Below, in pieces: positions 23,910 through 36,283 of a DNA stretch of 64,000 bases. Numbering within the stretch: the first letter of the stretch is position 1; every line of letters begins with the position of its first letter. The translations under genes and the position numbers were made by a program. Source of the stretch: Pterobdella sp. o SKG-2022 (lineage: Eukaryota > Annelida > Clitellata > Hirudinida > Piscicolidae); the NCBI GenBank assembly GCA_964035795.1, contig OZ038326.1, positions 957,803 to 1,021,802 of the forward strand, written 5' to 3'. The notes below the pieces were generated by a model that did not search any database, had not been told where the DNA came from, and saw only the letters and a program-made list of their open reading frames with translations.

Positions 23910-24404
23910 CAACAATAATAACTTTGTAAACCTTTAAGAATGTTCGAAAACAGATTTTTATCTAGAATTAGTTAATTTTTTTAGTTAAAATTGAAATTTA
24001 TTTGAACTTTTAAAGAAAATGTGATGCAAGAAAATCAATGGCAAGCCAACACCCAACGTCTATCACCTCCAATCTCTTTCTTCAATAGTGTCTTTCAGAA
24101 GAAAAATTTTAATGAATTCGTGAATTGTTATTGCAAAATTTTTATACTTTCCTTTGTTTATTTTTTTAAATTAATTTCTGTTAAATGAATAGAACTTTTA
24201 CAAACAAATCTATCCTTCTTTCTGTTAGTCCCGAATATCTTATTTAATGTACATAAAGCTCTTAGTTAATTCTAGCATAGACTTGAATAAAAAATTATAT
24301 ATTCTTCAATGAAGATCCAAAAAACAAAATTAAAAAATCGACAAACATTCACAAAGTCATATCCTTTGGCGGAAACTATTTGCAAACAAATTTTAAATTC
24401 TTTT

Positions 24405-24602
24405 TCAATCTCTCGATTTTGATTCAAAAGATGTCTTAAAGAAAAAATATTCTTTTCCCAGACTTAATTTTTTACACATCAAACCAAAGCTCCTGTACGC
24501 CATTTTTGGATCGTAGGCGCTCCAGCCGTGAGAAGTGCAGAAATAGGGTTGTTGGACCGGAGATTCTATGCATACCTGACGTGTGTTGAAACTCATTGTC
24601 AT
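24405..24602 (-). CDS. Short hypothetical ORF, 65 aa (copy 1)
   Basis: Starts ATG at 24602 and runs 'MTMSFNTRQ', then 'YFCTSHGWSAYDPKMAYRSF' and a basic C-terminus. Trp/Tyr/Phe-rich content and several Cys make it look more like real protein than its surroundings. The codon after 'NTRQ' begins GTATGC behind CAG, an excellent splice donor, so the first nine codons could instead be a complete small exon. No family recognised. Confidence 0.35.
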   Translation of the reverse strand: MTMSFNTRQVCIESPVQQPYFCTSHGWSAYDPKMAYRSFGLMCKKLSLGKEYFFFKTSFESKSRD

Positions 24603-24704
24603 TGGGGTTTTGTCGTTTGATGATTAAATATCATAACGAACTGATGTTAAAAGCTGGCGATGAAATTCGGGTCATTATGAATTTTAAAATTTCGTTAGTG
24701 CTAA

Positions 24705-25094
24705 TCAATAAAAGTAACTTTTGGAAAATAAAATTGACATGTTATCTATTAAAATAACATATATCAGACCGACCAGGGTGTTTTGGACTTGGAATCCTAG
24801 CACTAGCGCCTTCTTATCGTGATCTTCTTTCACAAAAACCAATGTCATCTCATTTATTTTCTCCTTCGTTTTCATCTTTTTGCAACCAGAAAGAATTAAT
24901 TTTTTTTCAAATTTTGTATTTTTTCCAAGTTTTATTTCATTGGTTTTGCTGTTTCCCTCAGTTTGCACTTTTTTGTTTTTTTCTTTGAAATCTTTTGCCG
25001 TGAGTTGTTCAATGTTTTTAAAAAATCTTTCTCCAGTTTGGATAATCGTTCCTTCAAAAAATTTCAAAATTCGTTTCGCAAAACTTTGAAAATA
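24705..25094 (-). CDS. Unidentified exon (copy 1)
   Basis: After an acceptor 'ataacag', about 129 codons stay open: 'YFQSFAKRILKFFEGTIIQT', 'GERFFKNIEQLTAKDFKEK', a Lys-rich stretch, then 'MTLVFVKEDHDKKALVLGF'. There is no ATG at the start, so it is probably an internal or terminal exon. Its phase 0 start fits the strong donor AAG|GTAAGT inside the neighbouring frame at about 25765, so the two may belong to one gene. No domain recognised. Confidence 0.35.
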   Translation of the reverse strand, partial: YFQSFAKRILKFFEGTIIQTGERFFKNIEQLTAKDFKEKNKKVQTEGNSKTNEIKLGKNTKFEKKLILSGCKKMKTKEKINEMTLVFVKEDHDKKALVLGFQVQNTLVGLIYVILIDNMSILFSKSYFY

Positions 25095-25255
25095 CTGTTA
25101 TAACATAACAAATGAAGTTTGAAATAATTATAACCTGTTCACCATAGAATTCCATACCCAGATTATATTATAAGATTTCATAAAAAAAGCTATATAATTA
25201 TTTCTGGGTTTCTCAATCTCATAAAGTATATTTCTATCGCTAGGTGTCGCAAATA

Positions 25256-26074
25256 TTATTCATGGTCAAGAAAATCTAACAACTTAGCATAAAAACCAAT
25301 CCCACCTTTTTTGAATCTTTCTATAACACATGGATTTTGTGAATAATCTGTTACGAGACTATCAACGTTTTTATCGAGTTTTTCTTCCTTGCCCTTTTCT
25401 TTAGTCCACCCATCAAATTTCCTTTGATTCTCGACGAAAAGTTGGAATTTTTTTTGCTTGTAAGTAAATGGATAGTAGTAACTTTTCAGCCATCCATCAA
25501 TCATATCTTTCGATATTGTATCCTCATTAAAATTTGGGTTCTCATATGAGCTGTTAACTCCTAGAATATTTCTTTTTTTAGCCAACACATCATAACCAGT
25601 ATTTCTATCGTTATTTTTGTCGCATATTTTTTTCCACTCGTAAGAAATGCCACCAGAATTAAAGTCTTTATAAAAATATGGGTAATTTTGGTGATGGAAA
25701 CATACTTTCTCAACCATTGTTTCATGCTGGTTGGAGCATGGAGGGTTTTCTTTTATGTAACTTACCTTTTTAAACTGTTTTTGCAGATGAAATGAAAGAA
25801 AAGCTCTGTTTTTGGAATTTTTCCCGAGAATAACTCTTTCAGAAACCTTTGAAAATTTGAACTTTTCCATCTGGTCAAGAGTATTACAATCTGGTTCTTT
25901 GCAAATTTTTTGCTGAAATTTTATTTTATGTTTCACTGCAGTCAACAGGTTAAGTTTTGGAAAACTTGAATCTTTTGACTTCGAGATTTTCATTTTACCT
26001 TCATAATATATATTTTGACTACTTTTTCTCAACTGACAGAAATAGTTGGGTGGAGTCAAGTGTTTGATTGACAA
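25256..26074 (-). CDS. Unidentified Lys/Phe/Tyr-rich protein or exon (copy 1)
   Basis: An open frame of 272 codons whose first ATG is at 25993 (245 aa if started there). An acceptor-like 'ctgtcag' lies 39 bases upstream of that ATG. It reads 'PKLNLLTAVKHKIKFQQK', then 'GGISYEWKKICDKNNDRN' and 'MIDGWLKSYYYPFTYKQKKF', ending 'GIGFYAKLLDFLDHE' and TAA. It has many Cys, Tyr and Lys and no signal peptide or membrane segment. A perfect donor (AAG|GTAAGT) lies at about residue 109 counting the whole frame. Splicing there to the exon at 25094 is in phase, so two products or an intron-retained form are possible. No family recognised. Confidence 0.45.
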   Translation of the reverse strand: MSIKHLTPPNYFCQLRKSSQNIYYEGKMKISKSKDSSFPKLNLLTAVKHKIKFQQKICKEPDCNTLDQMEKFKFSKVSERVILGKNSKNRAFLSFHLQKQFKKVSYIKENPPCSNQHETMVEKVCFHHQNYPYFYKDFNSGGISYEWKKICDKNNDRNTGYDVLAKKRNILGVNSSYENPNFNEDTISKDMIDGWLKSYYYPFTYKQKKFQLFVENQRKFDGWTKEKGKEEKLDKNVDSLVTDYSQNPCVIERFKKGGIGFYAKLLDFLDHE

Positions 26075-26099
26075 GTGGGCGTGTTTTTAAAACTAAAAC

Positions 26100-26923
26100 T
26101 ATACAAGCTTAAAAAATTTAACAATAATATCTTGATATGGTTAAAATGAGAGAAATAAACCAAAACGCAGGATTTAGTTAATTCCTTAAACACCTGAGAG
26201 GATTATGTAACTACAAGGCTTCTTTGGAGAGATTCAATTAAGCAAAGCTCAAATATGAAGATATTAAACCATTTCAAACAAATAACGGAGGATTATCGAA
26301 TTCAAATTTTTGAATCTGTTTTATTAAACTGCATGCCCACTTCAAACCACTTCGTCTCCAAGCGATTTTAATTAAAAAATAAATTGAATCACTACTCAAA
26401 TTTACAGCATAACATACCATTATGAAAAATAGCTTAAATTATTGTTGTGATTTGATTTATTTTACATTAAAACCAGTCATAAAACATTGCGTGTGAACGG
26501 TATATTTCAAAGCTTCCTTCACAAAACTCCTCTTTTGATACATCCGCCAAACATCAAAAATGCGCATGCTTCAATTCTTTCCAAATATCTCTATTTAAAT
26601 AAGATTTTATCATATTTATTTAAATAAAAGCTCATTAAGAATTTTATAATTAACACTACACATCCCCACTGTTACCTTTAATTTTGTTTACTTACCTGTA
26701 TGCACATGAAATTGAATTTTTACCGAATTACAAGAAACTTTTTTGAAAAATTAAATTACGGAAATTTTTTAAAGCAAAATATCCCTTAAAACATTCATCG
26801 CTATCAAATCATGCTTTGAGAAATTAAAACATATGATAATTTGAAACACAACATAATCCTAAAAAGTTTATAGCAAGTTCATTCTCAAACGACCACTGAA
26901 GTGGCTGGGTGCCAGCAACCTTC
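26100..26923. other. Intergenic between minus-strand exons and PLEKHA-type gene
   Basis: AT-rich. No exon or repeat recognised. It must hold the promoter of the PLEKHA-type gene if the start at 26924 is right; an in-frame stop at 26897 closes the frame upstream of that ATG. Confidence 0.45.
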
Positions 26924-29900
26924 ATGGAGGCCATCTTCAACTCTCCACTGCCTAAACCTTGGTCCATTGGCAGTACAGAAAATGGAAGAATTTTTTTCAT
27001 TAAGTAATTAAAAGTTAACTGCTATTTATAAAGTCTTTAAATATTTTGTTCTGCTTAGCAGAAGGTTTGATAGAAGAATATAAAACTTATTTGTTAAAAT
27101 AGAAGGCATAATCTTGACATAATAATAATAATAAAGATTTTTTTTATCAATATTATTTATGCTATTATTTAATTTTTTTATTATTTCTATTTTTATGTGA
27201 GCAACTTGCCTCCCATCAGTGAGGAGACGAGAGTGACCTCCTGGTTACACCCCAAACTTAAGCAACCCATACAAACTGGATTCTTCCAAGACGAATGTGA
27301 GTGATTTATCCTCTGTCACGCTTTTAATATATTATAATTTAATGAATTAATTTTCATAATTATATATTATAAACATTAATATACTATTATATATTAAATT
27401 AATTTAAAAAAATTTTTAATTTTATATTCCAATATTATTTATTGTTAGTTTTATGCGCTTCAAATCAACTTCTTATGTACCCTGTGTTAAATGCTTCAGT
27501 TAAATAAAGAGTGTTAGATAAAAAAATTAAAAATAGCATATGTTGCTTCATAGACGCCAGAGGCTCCTGTGAGAAAGATTACACGCTGGACCAAAGAGAG
27601 TACTACATCGAGTAAGACATGCTGAAACATCTACTGTACCATAATAACTGACGAGCATACAAAAAAATTCTTTTCAAACAAATAGAATTTAAATTTTAAT
27701 TAATATGTTATACTTAGATGATATATATAGTTTAAATTTTACTCAAATAATAGATAAATTAGTTAGAATGAAAATTTCCAGCCATTTAACTTTCACAACT
27801 TCATGGAACATCCCGTCTGAAAAGCCATTAGTACCTCAACCAGATGTTAAAAGGTGGGAGGTTGTTGCTCTTGTATGAGAAAAACGACTAAAAACCCACA
27901 ATATTAGTCTTAGTATATTAGTTAAATATGGAGGTAAAACACAAAAAAGTTTAAAAATTCAGTCCCATATTTTTATCATTCAAATTTCAAAAAATTTTTT
28001 TTTCCAGAGATATCATAAGAGCCGCATCTCCCTCACCACTCAGAAGATCAGTTAGAGCGCATACAGTTTGATATTAAATCAATAATATGATTTGTCTAGC
28101 TAATCTATTTAATGCTGGTTTGGTATCGATAGCTTAGTATTTTTTTGAGATTTTTTGAAAAACTTTTAATTTAGAAATTTATTGTTTAATTTATATTGAT
28201 CTTTTTAGAATTCAGCTCGAAGAAAAAGCTTGAAACAAAAGTAAGAAATTACTAATAATTGAATAAAATGAGATCTTTAATGAAAATTTTAAGTAGTGAA
28301 AATTCAATTAAACGAGTTCTTAATGACATCTGATCGCCAATACACCAACACCCAGATCTCCAGCCGTGAAGAGGAATCAAAACTCTCAAGTGATCATAAG
28401 GGATTGGATATATCGACAAGTTGGTTTTTATTATATTTATTATTTATCATTTTCCCTAATAATCACGTTTAAGTTTTTTTGGTAAAAATGTATCGATTTT
28501 TTGAAGGAAGGAGGGCTGGGGCCTCTGAAGTCCTGGAAGAAGAGATGGGGTGTTTTGGCTGATCTTTGCCTCTTCGTTTACAAAGGTTTTCAAAGTTTGC
28601 AAGATGATAAATTTTATGTGATATACAAACTCTAGAACTCATGATATTTCAATAATGCGTGGTATTTTAACAAAAATTGTTTAAAAATTTTTTTTGAATT
28701 TTGATTCAAGGGCCAGAAGAAGGATCTGTTTTGGTATCGATACTTTTGCCCTCTTACCAGATCACACCTTGTCCCAAAGATGGACAAAAACATGTTATAA
28801 AAGTAAGATTTGTCAAATTTTTTTATACTGTTGGAACAGTCAAAATTCACTGAAAATATTTCATAAAACGAACTTATACCACAGATTGAGCATGAAAACA
28901 TGAAGTCGGCTTACTTCGCCTGTGATAACATACATTCCTACATGAAATGGTTGGAGCTTATAAACCAAGCTGCGTCTGGAGTCGAACCTGAGAAAGAAAA
29001 TGATCAAAAAGATAACTTAAAGTATAATAACTACAACCAAAATACCAATACTAATGGCATGCATAACTTACAAAATAACACTCAAAGAGAATTTCCAAAA
29101 CCAGAAATACGCCAAACTAATTATAAAAGTTACTCTGTTGAAAACAATACACAAGCTCAAGAATTCAATAAAAACCAAGCCAAAGTGTTTATAAGCAATT
29201 CCAAAGATTCCAACTTAGTTGCTTGGAATGAGGATTTAGATTCGAGTAGAGTGATAGAGAGGTATGAGCTTGACGAAGCTTCCTTCATTAACTTCAATAA
29301 CGATCCCCTACAAAAACAAAAATTATCCAATAATCTATCAAATGATGAAAAAAATATTGCTGAATTGAAATTCAGAAGCCATTACCCAGAAAACATGGTG
29401 CTCAACAACAATATGATGAACAATGACCAACCTAGTACTCTGGACGTTGTAGACTCAAACCATATGAAGGAAAACATAGGCTCCGAAATAGCTAATGAGT
29501 TATCTGATTCAAGAAAAAATCTCGCTAAAACTGTTGTTATCTATCCAGGAATAAACTTCAACAAAGCTATTGCTCACGGGCAGACAAGCGATAGTTTTGA
29601 TAGAGTGAAAGAATGGACCGAAAGCCAAAAACAGTTTTACAATGTGAACCCTGAGAATGTTATAGGGAATGAATATTATGATAAAAACCAGGAAGAAAGT
29701 GGCTACACATCTGAAAAAAATTCCAACAAGATGGACAATGCCATGGTTGATAATAGGACCGAAATGCTCACTCAAAATGAAACCGATCAAAGAGAGTTTC
29801 AAGAAGAAAAAGTTTACATAGAAGACCATAAAGAAAAAACTTCAAGTTCTTTAGAAAACTTAGAGAAGTCTGTTGGAAATATACAATCTGATTTCGATTT

Positions 29901-32040
29901 GAGCAACAACTTAATCAACGAAGCTCACAACCTTTGCAGTTCTAACAAGGTTCCATGGATTCTTTTAATTATTTATTTCTAAAAACAACGAGGAAATGAT
30001 ATTTGAAATGGCTTTGATCATAATTCCAATATCAACTGAATGACACTCGTTAAACAGACTGAAGAAATCATAGAAGTGCTGATGAAGCTGAGAAAATCTC
30101 AAAACGACCTGCATGAGCACTCCTATAAGCTTTATTCTCTTTTTCTCAAGCAACCAGACAGACAGTATCAGTGAGACAATATTAGCAAATAATAAGCAAT
30201 TTATAATATATTTCCTGCTAGTCTGTAATTTATTTCGATATTTTAGTTCTACATAATGTTTGAACGAAGTTATGTGAATAATACATATCATTTTAATTAC
30301 ATTTTAATGAAAATATGAAGAGATGCAGATTTTTAGTAGATTGATTTATTTACAGAAAAGAAATAGAAAAAACAAGAACGGTTATAGAAGAACAAATAAA
30401 TGAGAGCTCTGCTGCTATTTGTAGATTGGAATGCTCTTTGAATCCTAAAGAGAACAATTTCTTTGCAAATAGTAATAAAAAGAATGGTGATAAAAATTTC
30501 AATATTGATCCCAAACAATCTCTCAATACTGATTCAGTCTTCATTAACGAAAACATGCCTGCAAACTATTATGATGAAGAAAAACCTTTGGCTCACAAAT
30601 TCTCTACAACTGACCTCGAAAATAAATACACCTCACAAGTACAAGAAAATGCATCATCAAACCCATCATTCTCCCTAGATGAAGACCCAGTCGAGAATTC
30701 GAAAAACATTACTAGAAGCCCACCACTTCAAAATTTCAGTGGCCAAGAGTTGGATACAGAAATATTGAGAAATAAGGATGTTCTACAGCAAAAAAATAAT
30801 AATTTCGACATTGGTCATAATCCAAAAGAATTTGCTGTAATACAAAATTTGAACCAAAGCTTTCCGTCAAACCCGTATGTAGATCGTGAAACCCAAAACC
30901 ACAATATATTCAAATCAGATTCATACTTAGAAACAGACCTTGATTTGGCTAAAAGCGTAAACATTACCAAAAATAATAATGAAATTTACTCTAAGAGTTT
31001 TGAAAACAGTGCTCACAAAAAAGTAACGAGGGACAAACAGCATTTTTACCAGCAACCAGTTCCCACCAAAAGAGGACTTCAAAAAATGGTCCAACAACAA
31101 CTCAATCACAATTCGCCACCTCTTTTCAACCAAATGATATTTGGTGAAACAAAGAATAAATGCGAACGAGATTATTCAGAAAGGAATAACCAAAATGGCC
31201 TGCATAGCAATGGATTTGAGCAAGATAATTTCCAAACTTGTCAACAAATTAATCGTATTGCATTGAATAATCAGAATATTTTTGAAAATAAACCAAACAA
31301 TGATAGGAATGTAACAAGATCGAAGCAATTTAATAGGGATAATTATTTCAATAATTTACAATCTAATATCCCCAACGCTGAGTCATATAACAACCACTAC
31401 CACACAAACAATGAAAAATTCAGAAACGCATTTCAGCATTACAATTTCGATAAATCTTTGTTTGAGGATTATTCAAACTACAAAAACGATAATTTTATGA
31501 ATCAAAATGCTAGCCAAAACCCGTATTACAAGTCTGTCGATCAGCTTAAAGAAAAAACCTTTGAAGATGTAAGATATGTTTTTGTTCATTAAATACTATT
31601 AAAATTACTGCAAGACTCACAGCTTGTTTCAACTGATAAGCTTGAAAATCAATTCTTTTTGAATATTATGTGTTTTATAAACCTCATCATCTTCTTCAAC
31701 AAATGTTTCATCTCCATCAGAAATGCTCACAAGCCTCGCCCCCTATCGGCGCAGAAGGTATTCTAGCCTTTTTAATATACCAATTAATAGCTTCCTTTTA
31801 TGGATTAATCTAATCATCTATTAACTAAATAAATTTATTCTGCTAATTAATTTATTAGTCTTAGTAATTAATAAATTTATTGAATTAATTGGCTCCTTAA
31901 TTATATAAATTAATCCAATTATAATTTCGGCATGACAAATTAAACAATTAACTCTGATTGAATCGAAATATTTTTCTGCTTCCTCAGACAGCTTCAGGAA
32001 GTCTGACTGGAGTCCCATGAGAGCTTCCCGGTCATTCCAG
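26924..32040 (+). CDS. WW- and PH-domain protein of the PLEKHA5/6/7 family
   Basis: In vertebrates these proteins bind phosphoinositides and work at cell junctions and on microtubules. Exons: 26924-27003, 27220-27296, 27554-27611, 27782-27853, 28008-28050 (or 28065), 28209-28240, 28356-28419, 28507-28585, 28711-28802, 28885-29949, 30058-30170, 30356-31568, 31721-31757, 31988-32040, all in phase. WW1 (about 9-38): 'LPKPWSIGSTENGRIFFIN' and 'VTSWLHP', tryptophans 13 and 35. WW2 (about 56-83): 'EYYIDHLTFTTSWNIP', with Cys58 in place of the first Trp. PH domain (about 130-240): 'QVIIRDWIYRQ', 'KSWKKRWGVLADLCLFVYK', 'VLVSILLPSYQITP', 'KSAYFACDNIHSYMKWLEL'. Exon 11 is a coiled coil ('TEEIIEVLMKLRKSQNDLH'). 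Exons 10 and 12 are long and Asn/Gln-rich. At least 1,026 codons are present; the 3' end runs into the gap at 32059. Confidence 0.88.
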
Positions 32041-32058
32041 GTGAGATTTGTTCTGCAT

Positions 32059-32258
32059 NNNNNNNNNNNNNNNNNNNNNNNNNNNNNNNNNNNNNNNNNN
32101 NNNNNNNNNNNNNNNNNNNNNNNNNNNNNNNNNNNNNNNNNNNNNNNNNNNNNNNNNNNNNNNNNNNNNNNNNNNNNNNNNNNNNNNNNNNNNNNNNNNN
32201 NNNNNNNNNNNNNNNNNNNNNNNNNNNNNNNNNNNNNNNNNNNNNNNNNNNNNNNNNN
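32059..32258. other. Assembly gap, 200 N
   Basis: A run of exactly 200 N, most likely a placeholder for unknown length. It separates the last visible PLEKHA-type exon from the C-terminal half of TM9SF4, and must hide (or wrongly bridge) both the end of one gene and the start of the other. Confidence 0.97.
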
Positions 32259-32679
32259 GTGAAACTATTTTGAAAATTAAATGATTTTCTATAGCAAACA
32301 TCACATTTGACAAGATCACAATGGAATTCATTTAAATATTATTCTCCATTTGTTCAACTTTAACTTAGATACTAAGCGATTTGATGGTATTTTCTTAATG
32401 AACGTTTCAATCATATCATAATATATTTCAACATCACATTAATGCTTAAACTACTGTTCCTATTTTTTATCTAATTTTATCTAATGCTACTTTATTGTTC
32501 TTCATTAATATTTCATTTTCAACTTGCTCCTTGTTTGTTATCATTGTTCACATGGAGTATTGCCCTGTGAAACCTATCAATTGCATGACCAAAACTCTAA
32601 TAGGGTTCCTAATGGTTGATTTAATAATCAAGCTTTTAAAGACCACAATAAATAAAAGATAGAGGAAAACTTGTGACAG
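32259..32679. other. Intronic or intergenic DNA after the gap
   Basis: AT-rich, with no exon recognised. TM9SF4 N-terminal coding sequence is expected upstream of 32680 but is not here. Confidence 0.5.
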
Positions 32680-35600
32680 GAGGAAGCATTGGAGGAGTCA
32701 GGTTGGAAGTTGGTGCATGGGGATGTCTTCAGGCCTCCATCGCGACCCCATGCTCTCGCTGCTCTTCTCGGCTCCGGCATACAAATATTCTGTGTTTCTT
32801 TCATTGTCATTGGTTTGTTTGTTATTGTTTGGTGGTTTTATTTTATACTCTTTGAGTATTTAAGTTTTTGAATAATAATTAATCCATGTTAGTTTCTGAG
32901 TTAGTATTTACTGTTTCAGTTAATTACTAAAATCTATTTCAACAACTAATCCCTATCTTATGCGTATATAACCTATTAATAAATAAAAACTACTCATTAA
33001 TGAATGTAACATGCTTCATTACAATTATGGTGATACTGATATGTGGCTTATATGAGCATAAAAACCACAAATATGCAGTGTTTGCAATGTTGGGCATGTT
33101 GTCACCAGCGTCGAGAGGAGCCCTCATGACTGCTGGCATATTCCTCTTCATGTTCATGGGGTTTGGTCATTTATCCTTATCAATAATGCATACCTCTGCT
33201 TTGCTATGGCGACGATGATGATGGTGATTGTAACTATTACTTATACTGTTGCAATTGCTTCTACTCTTACTGTTACTGTCTTTTCTACTAATAGAATTCG
33301 GAAGAAAAAACTAAAAGTGATGAAAGCATTGTGATTATTTATTATGAAATATCTAAGGAGAATATTGTGGTTATTAATTAACTGAAAACAGACTAATAGG
33401 AGGGTACTATTCGGCTCGCATGTACAAGACGATGAAAGGAACCAATTGGAAAAAAGCTGCTTTCATTGTATGATTATTATTTTATTTTTAATTTAGTTTA
33501 TTGGTTTTTTATTGTTAATTCAGTTTTTTGCGTTTATTGCTCAATTTTTTATCTTCTACTCTCCGAAAAGGCAAGGAACTAAATGAAATATTATACATTT
33601 AGATTATTAAAAATTTTGCGATGACTTCAATTCTGCACTGAGCAGTTCTTATTATTCAAGTTCCATGCATTGCTAATTTATTATTATGCCCCAATCGTAA
33701 TATAGGTCTTCATAGTTGAGGTGAATATTCATTATGCGCCTATTGAAATTCAATTTACAATGGTTTCAGCTATAATGCGTCTTAAGCCAGTTACACATAA
33801 ATCACAACGAATAACTTTTTATTCAGACCAGTATGTTTTATCCCTCAATCGTCTTTGGTACCTGCTTTTTCTTGAACTTCTTTATTCTTGGCAAGCATTC
33901 TTCAGGAGCTGTGAGTCTGTTTTATATGTCTCTTTTTGTATAATAGTTTTATTGTATATTAACTTAGCGTTTTGATGCTTAAAAGCGTATTGTTATAAGC
34001 AGCTTACAATCAAAACGCTTTTATAAATCACTCGACATTCCTTCAATCAGATTTACTTTTGTATCTAGGACGAAATCTTTGTTGTTACCGATGTACACTT
34101 TATTTGTTCAATATAACAATAAAATAATTTAAACAAACATTCAATTATATAAACCTCTTATATGCTAACATAGATGATAAAAATAATTGGCCATCTGCCC
34201 AAAAAAAAATGCAGTGTTTATGCCATTAAACAGCATTAAACTGCAGGTGCCCTTCTCTACAATGGTGGCTCTGGTGTGCATGTGGATGGGAATCTCATTG
34301 CCGCTTGTGTTTGTTGGCTACTTCTTTGGCTCTCGCAAACAAGTGCGTTTAGTATATAAACAAACACAAAATATTTATTTAATTAAATTCATTAAACTTT
34401 TTGTAAAAGAAACTCACCTAATGAAATGAATTGAGGTTTTCATTGTGGTGTTCTGGTTGATTGTTGAAACTTATTTGAGCTGGTGTTGTTTATGAATGTA
34501 TGCAAGGGTGTGTAATTATAAATTTTAGTAAGAATTCATATTTAAATTTTTCTTTCTGATTAAAAAAAATTATAATAACAAGTTAATGTCAGGTATATAT
34601 GTAAACTAATGATATGCATGTTCTCTGATACTACCAATTAGTGATGCATTTCCGAGGTCTTGTAATTGTTTGAATAATCTAGATGTATTTGAAAAAAAAA
34701 AAATTATACAATTATTATGTTTTGTATGATATAGAAATTCAATAAAATAAATTTTCATTTGTCGAATCATAAAAACAATAAAATGTCACTTAACAGCCAA
34801 TCATTAGGTGGCGAGATTGCTAAAATGAGCATTATAGCTGAAAGTTTGGTAAATGAATATTAATAAAAGTATAACGAATATTCACACCAGCCATACGAGC
34901 ACCCAGTGAGGACGACAAAGATTCCAAGGCAGGTGCCTGAGCAGCAGTGGTACCTCAACCCTTATGTGGCGTTCGTATTTCTATCGTATGTTCATAACTA
35001 TTATCCTATGTGTATAAACACGAGTTTTTTGTCGAGCGTTTTTTTTGGCTTATCACTCAATTTATTGATATTATTGCAATGTGTTTCACGTATGAGTTAT
35101 ATTTAGTGGGTCCTGATCGGGAGTTATATCAGCTTGTTCATTAGACATATTGCCTTCAAACTGAAATTTTTATATCTATAGATTCTTGTAAACTGCTTGC
35201 AGTACCTTGTTGGCAGGAATCCTGCCTTTCGGGGCCATGTTCATTGAGCTCTTCTTCATCTTCTCTGTTTGTATATTTTTATTTAATTTTTTGAAGAGAT
35301 TTTCATAGTTTCATTTTCTAAACTTTTAAAACCTGTTATCTTCATTATATCTATCTAAGCTATCTTCATTATAGGATTTATCATCTTACTGTCATCTACA
35401 CACCCACCCATTCAACAATAGTTACTATTCATGCAATGATATACAGGCCATATGGGAGAACCAGTTTTATTATCTTTTTGGTTTCTTGTTCCTTGTCTTC
35501 ATCATCCTCATCATTTCTTGCTGCCAAATATCCATCGTCATGACCTACTTTCAACTATGTGGAGAGGTTTCAAAGCCTTTATTCTGATAGATATTTGATT

Positions 35601-36283
35601 AAATAATGTACGTTATGTCATAAGGATTTTTTCAAAAGCCAAAAATAAAATGAATACATGAAATAAATAAAATTTTATTCATACATTATGTCGTTATATC
35701 ATGCATTATTTGTATGCAATCTTTCTAACAAAAGGCAATATAGTGGTTTAAGATATTCATCTGCAGTGAATATTTCGAAGTGTTTTTATCGATTATTTAA
35801 TTCAAATCTAATTTCAACGTCACAAAGTGGAAAGTATTTTAATAAAAACCTCTGCAAGGATTACCATTGGTGGTGGAGATCATTTATCGTTTCAGGAGGC
35901 TCTGCCGTGTATGTCAGTGTATACTCCGTCTTTTACTTTGTCACCAAGGTTCGGTTTTTTTTTAATTTTTTCAAAGTTTATATTTTTTATTTTTGTCTTT
36001 TGAGGTGCATAAAGTTTGAAATTAGTTCACGATTCATTTTCATTTGCTGAAATATATTATTTATTAGATTACTTTTTAAAAGTAAATTAAATAATCTTAG
36101 TATTATAACATCAATCTTTCTACCACCATATAGTTAGAAATAACTGACTTCATTCCAACCCTTCTCTACTTCGGGTACACTGCATTGATGGTACTCACCT
36201 TTTGGTTGCTCACAGGAACCATAGGTTTCTATGCCGCATACTTCTTCATCAGAAAGATATACGCTGCTATCAAGATCGATTAA
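32680..36283 (+). CDS. TM9SF4: TM9SF4-type nonaspanin, C-terminal half
   Basis: Nonaspanins are nine-TM proteins of the Golgi and endosomes involved in membrane-protein sorting and adhesion. Ten exons (32680-32812, 33079-33160, 33392-33467, 33827-33910, 34247-34342, 34891-34970, 35203-35266, 35447-35566, 35859-35948, 36134-36283) encode 324 residues plus stop. They cover the part from '[16 protein letters not shown]' through the TM helices ('[18 protein letters not shown]', '[20 protein letters not shown]', '[18 protein letters not shown]', '[20 protein letters not shown]') to 'KIYAAIKID'. The last four residues match the KxD-type COPI and Golgi-retention signal of the family, and the ending is closer to TM9SF4 than to TM9SF2. 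The first 300 or so residues (signal peptide, lumenal domain, first TM) are absent, either in the N gap or lost. Confidence 0.92.

Larger units (their letters stand above)
17136..29650. repeat. Long direct repeat, copy 1 (at least 12.5 kb)
   Basis: This block recurs at 51486-64000 with a constant offset of 34,350 bp. All coding frames and every non-coding stretch I compared are identical, including microsatellite length at 18981-19018. Identity starts at 'ttactataaa' (17136 and 51486); the base before it differs (a versus t). The right end of the repeat is unknown because copy 2 runs off the window. Genes inside are annotated separately. Confidence 0.97.

Noticed and set aside
25129..25139. 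Extra tRNA or other small RNA near the minus-strand exons
   Set aside because: I found no A-box/B-box pair or cloverleaf outside the two tRNA-Leu copies.
32017..32331. Open frames across the second N run
   Set aside because: They consist almost only of unknown residues.
32628..32810. Minus-strand 60-codon frame
   Set aside because: Antisense shadow of the first TM9SF4 exon.
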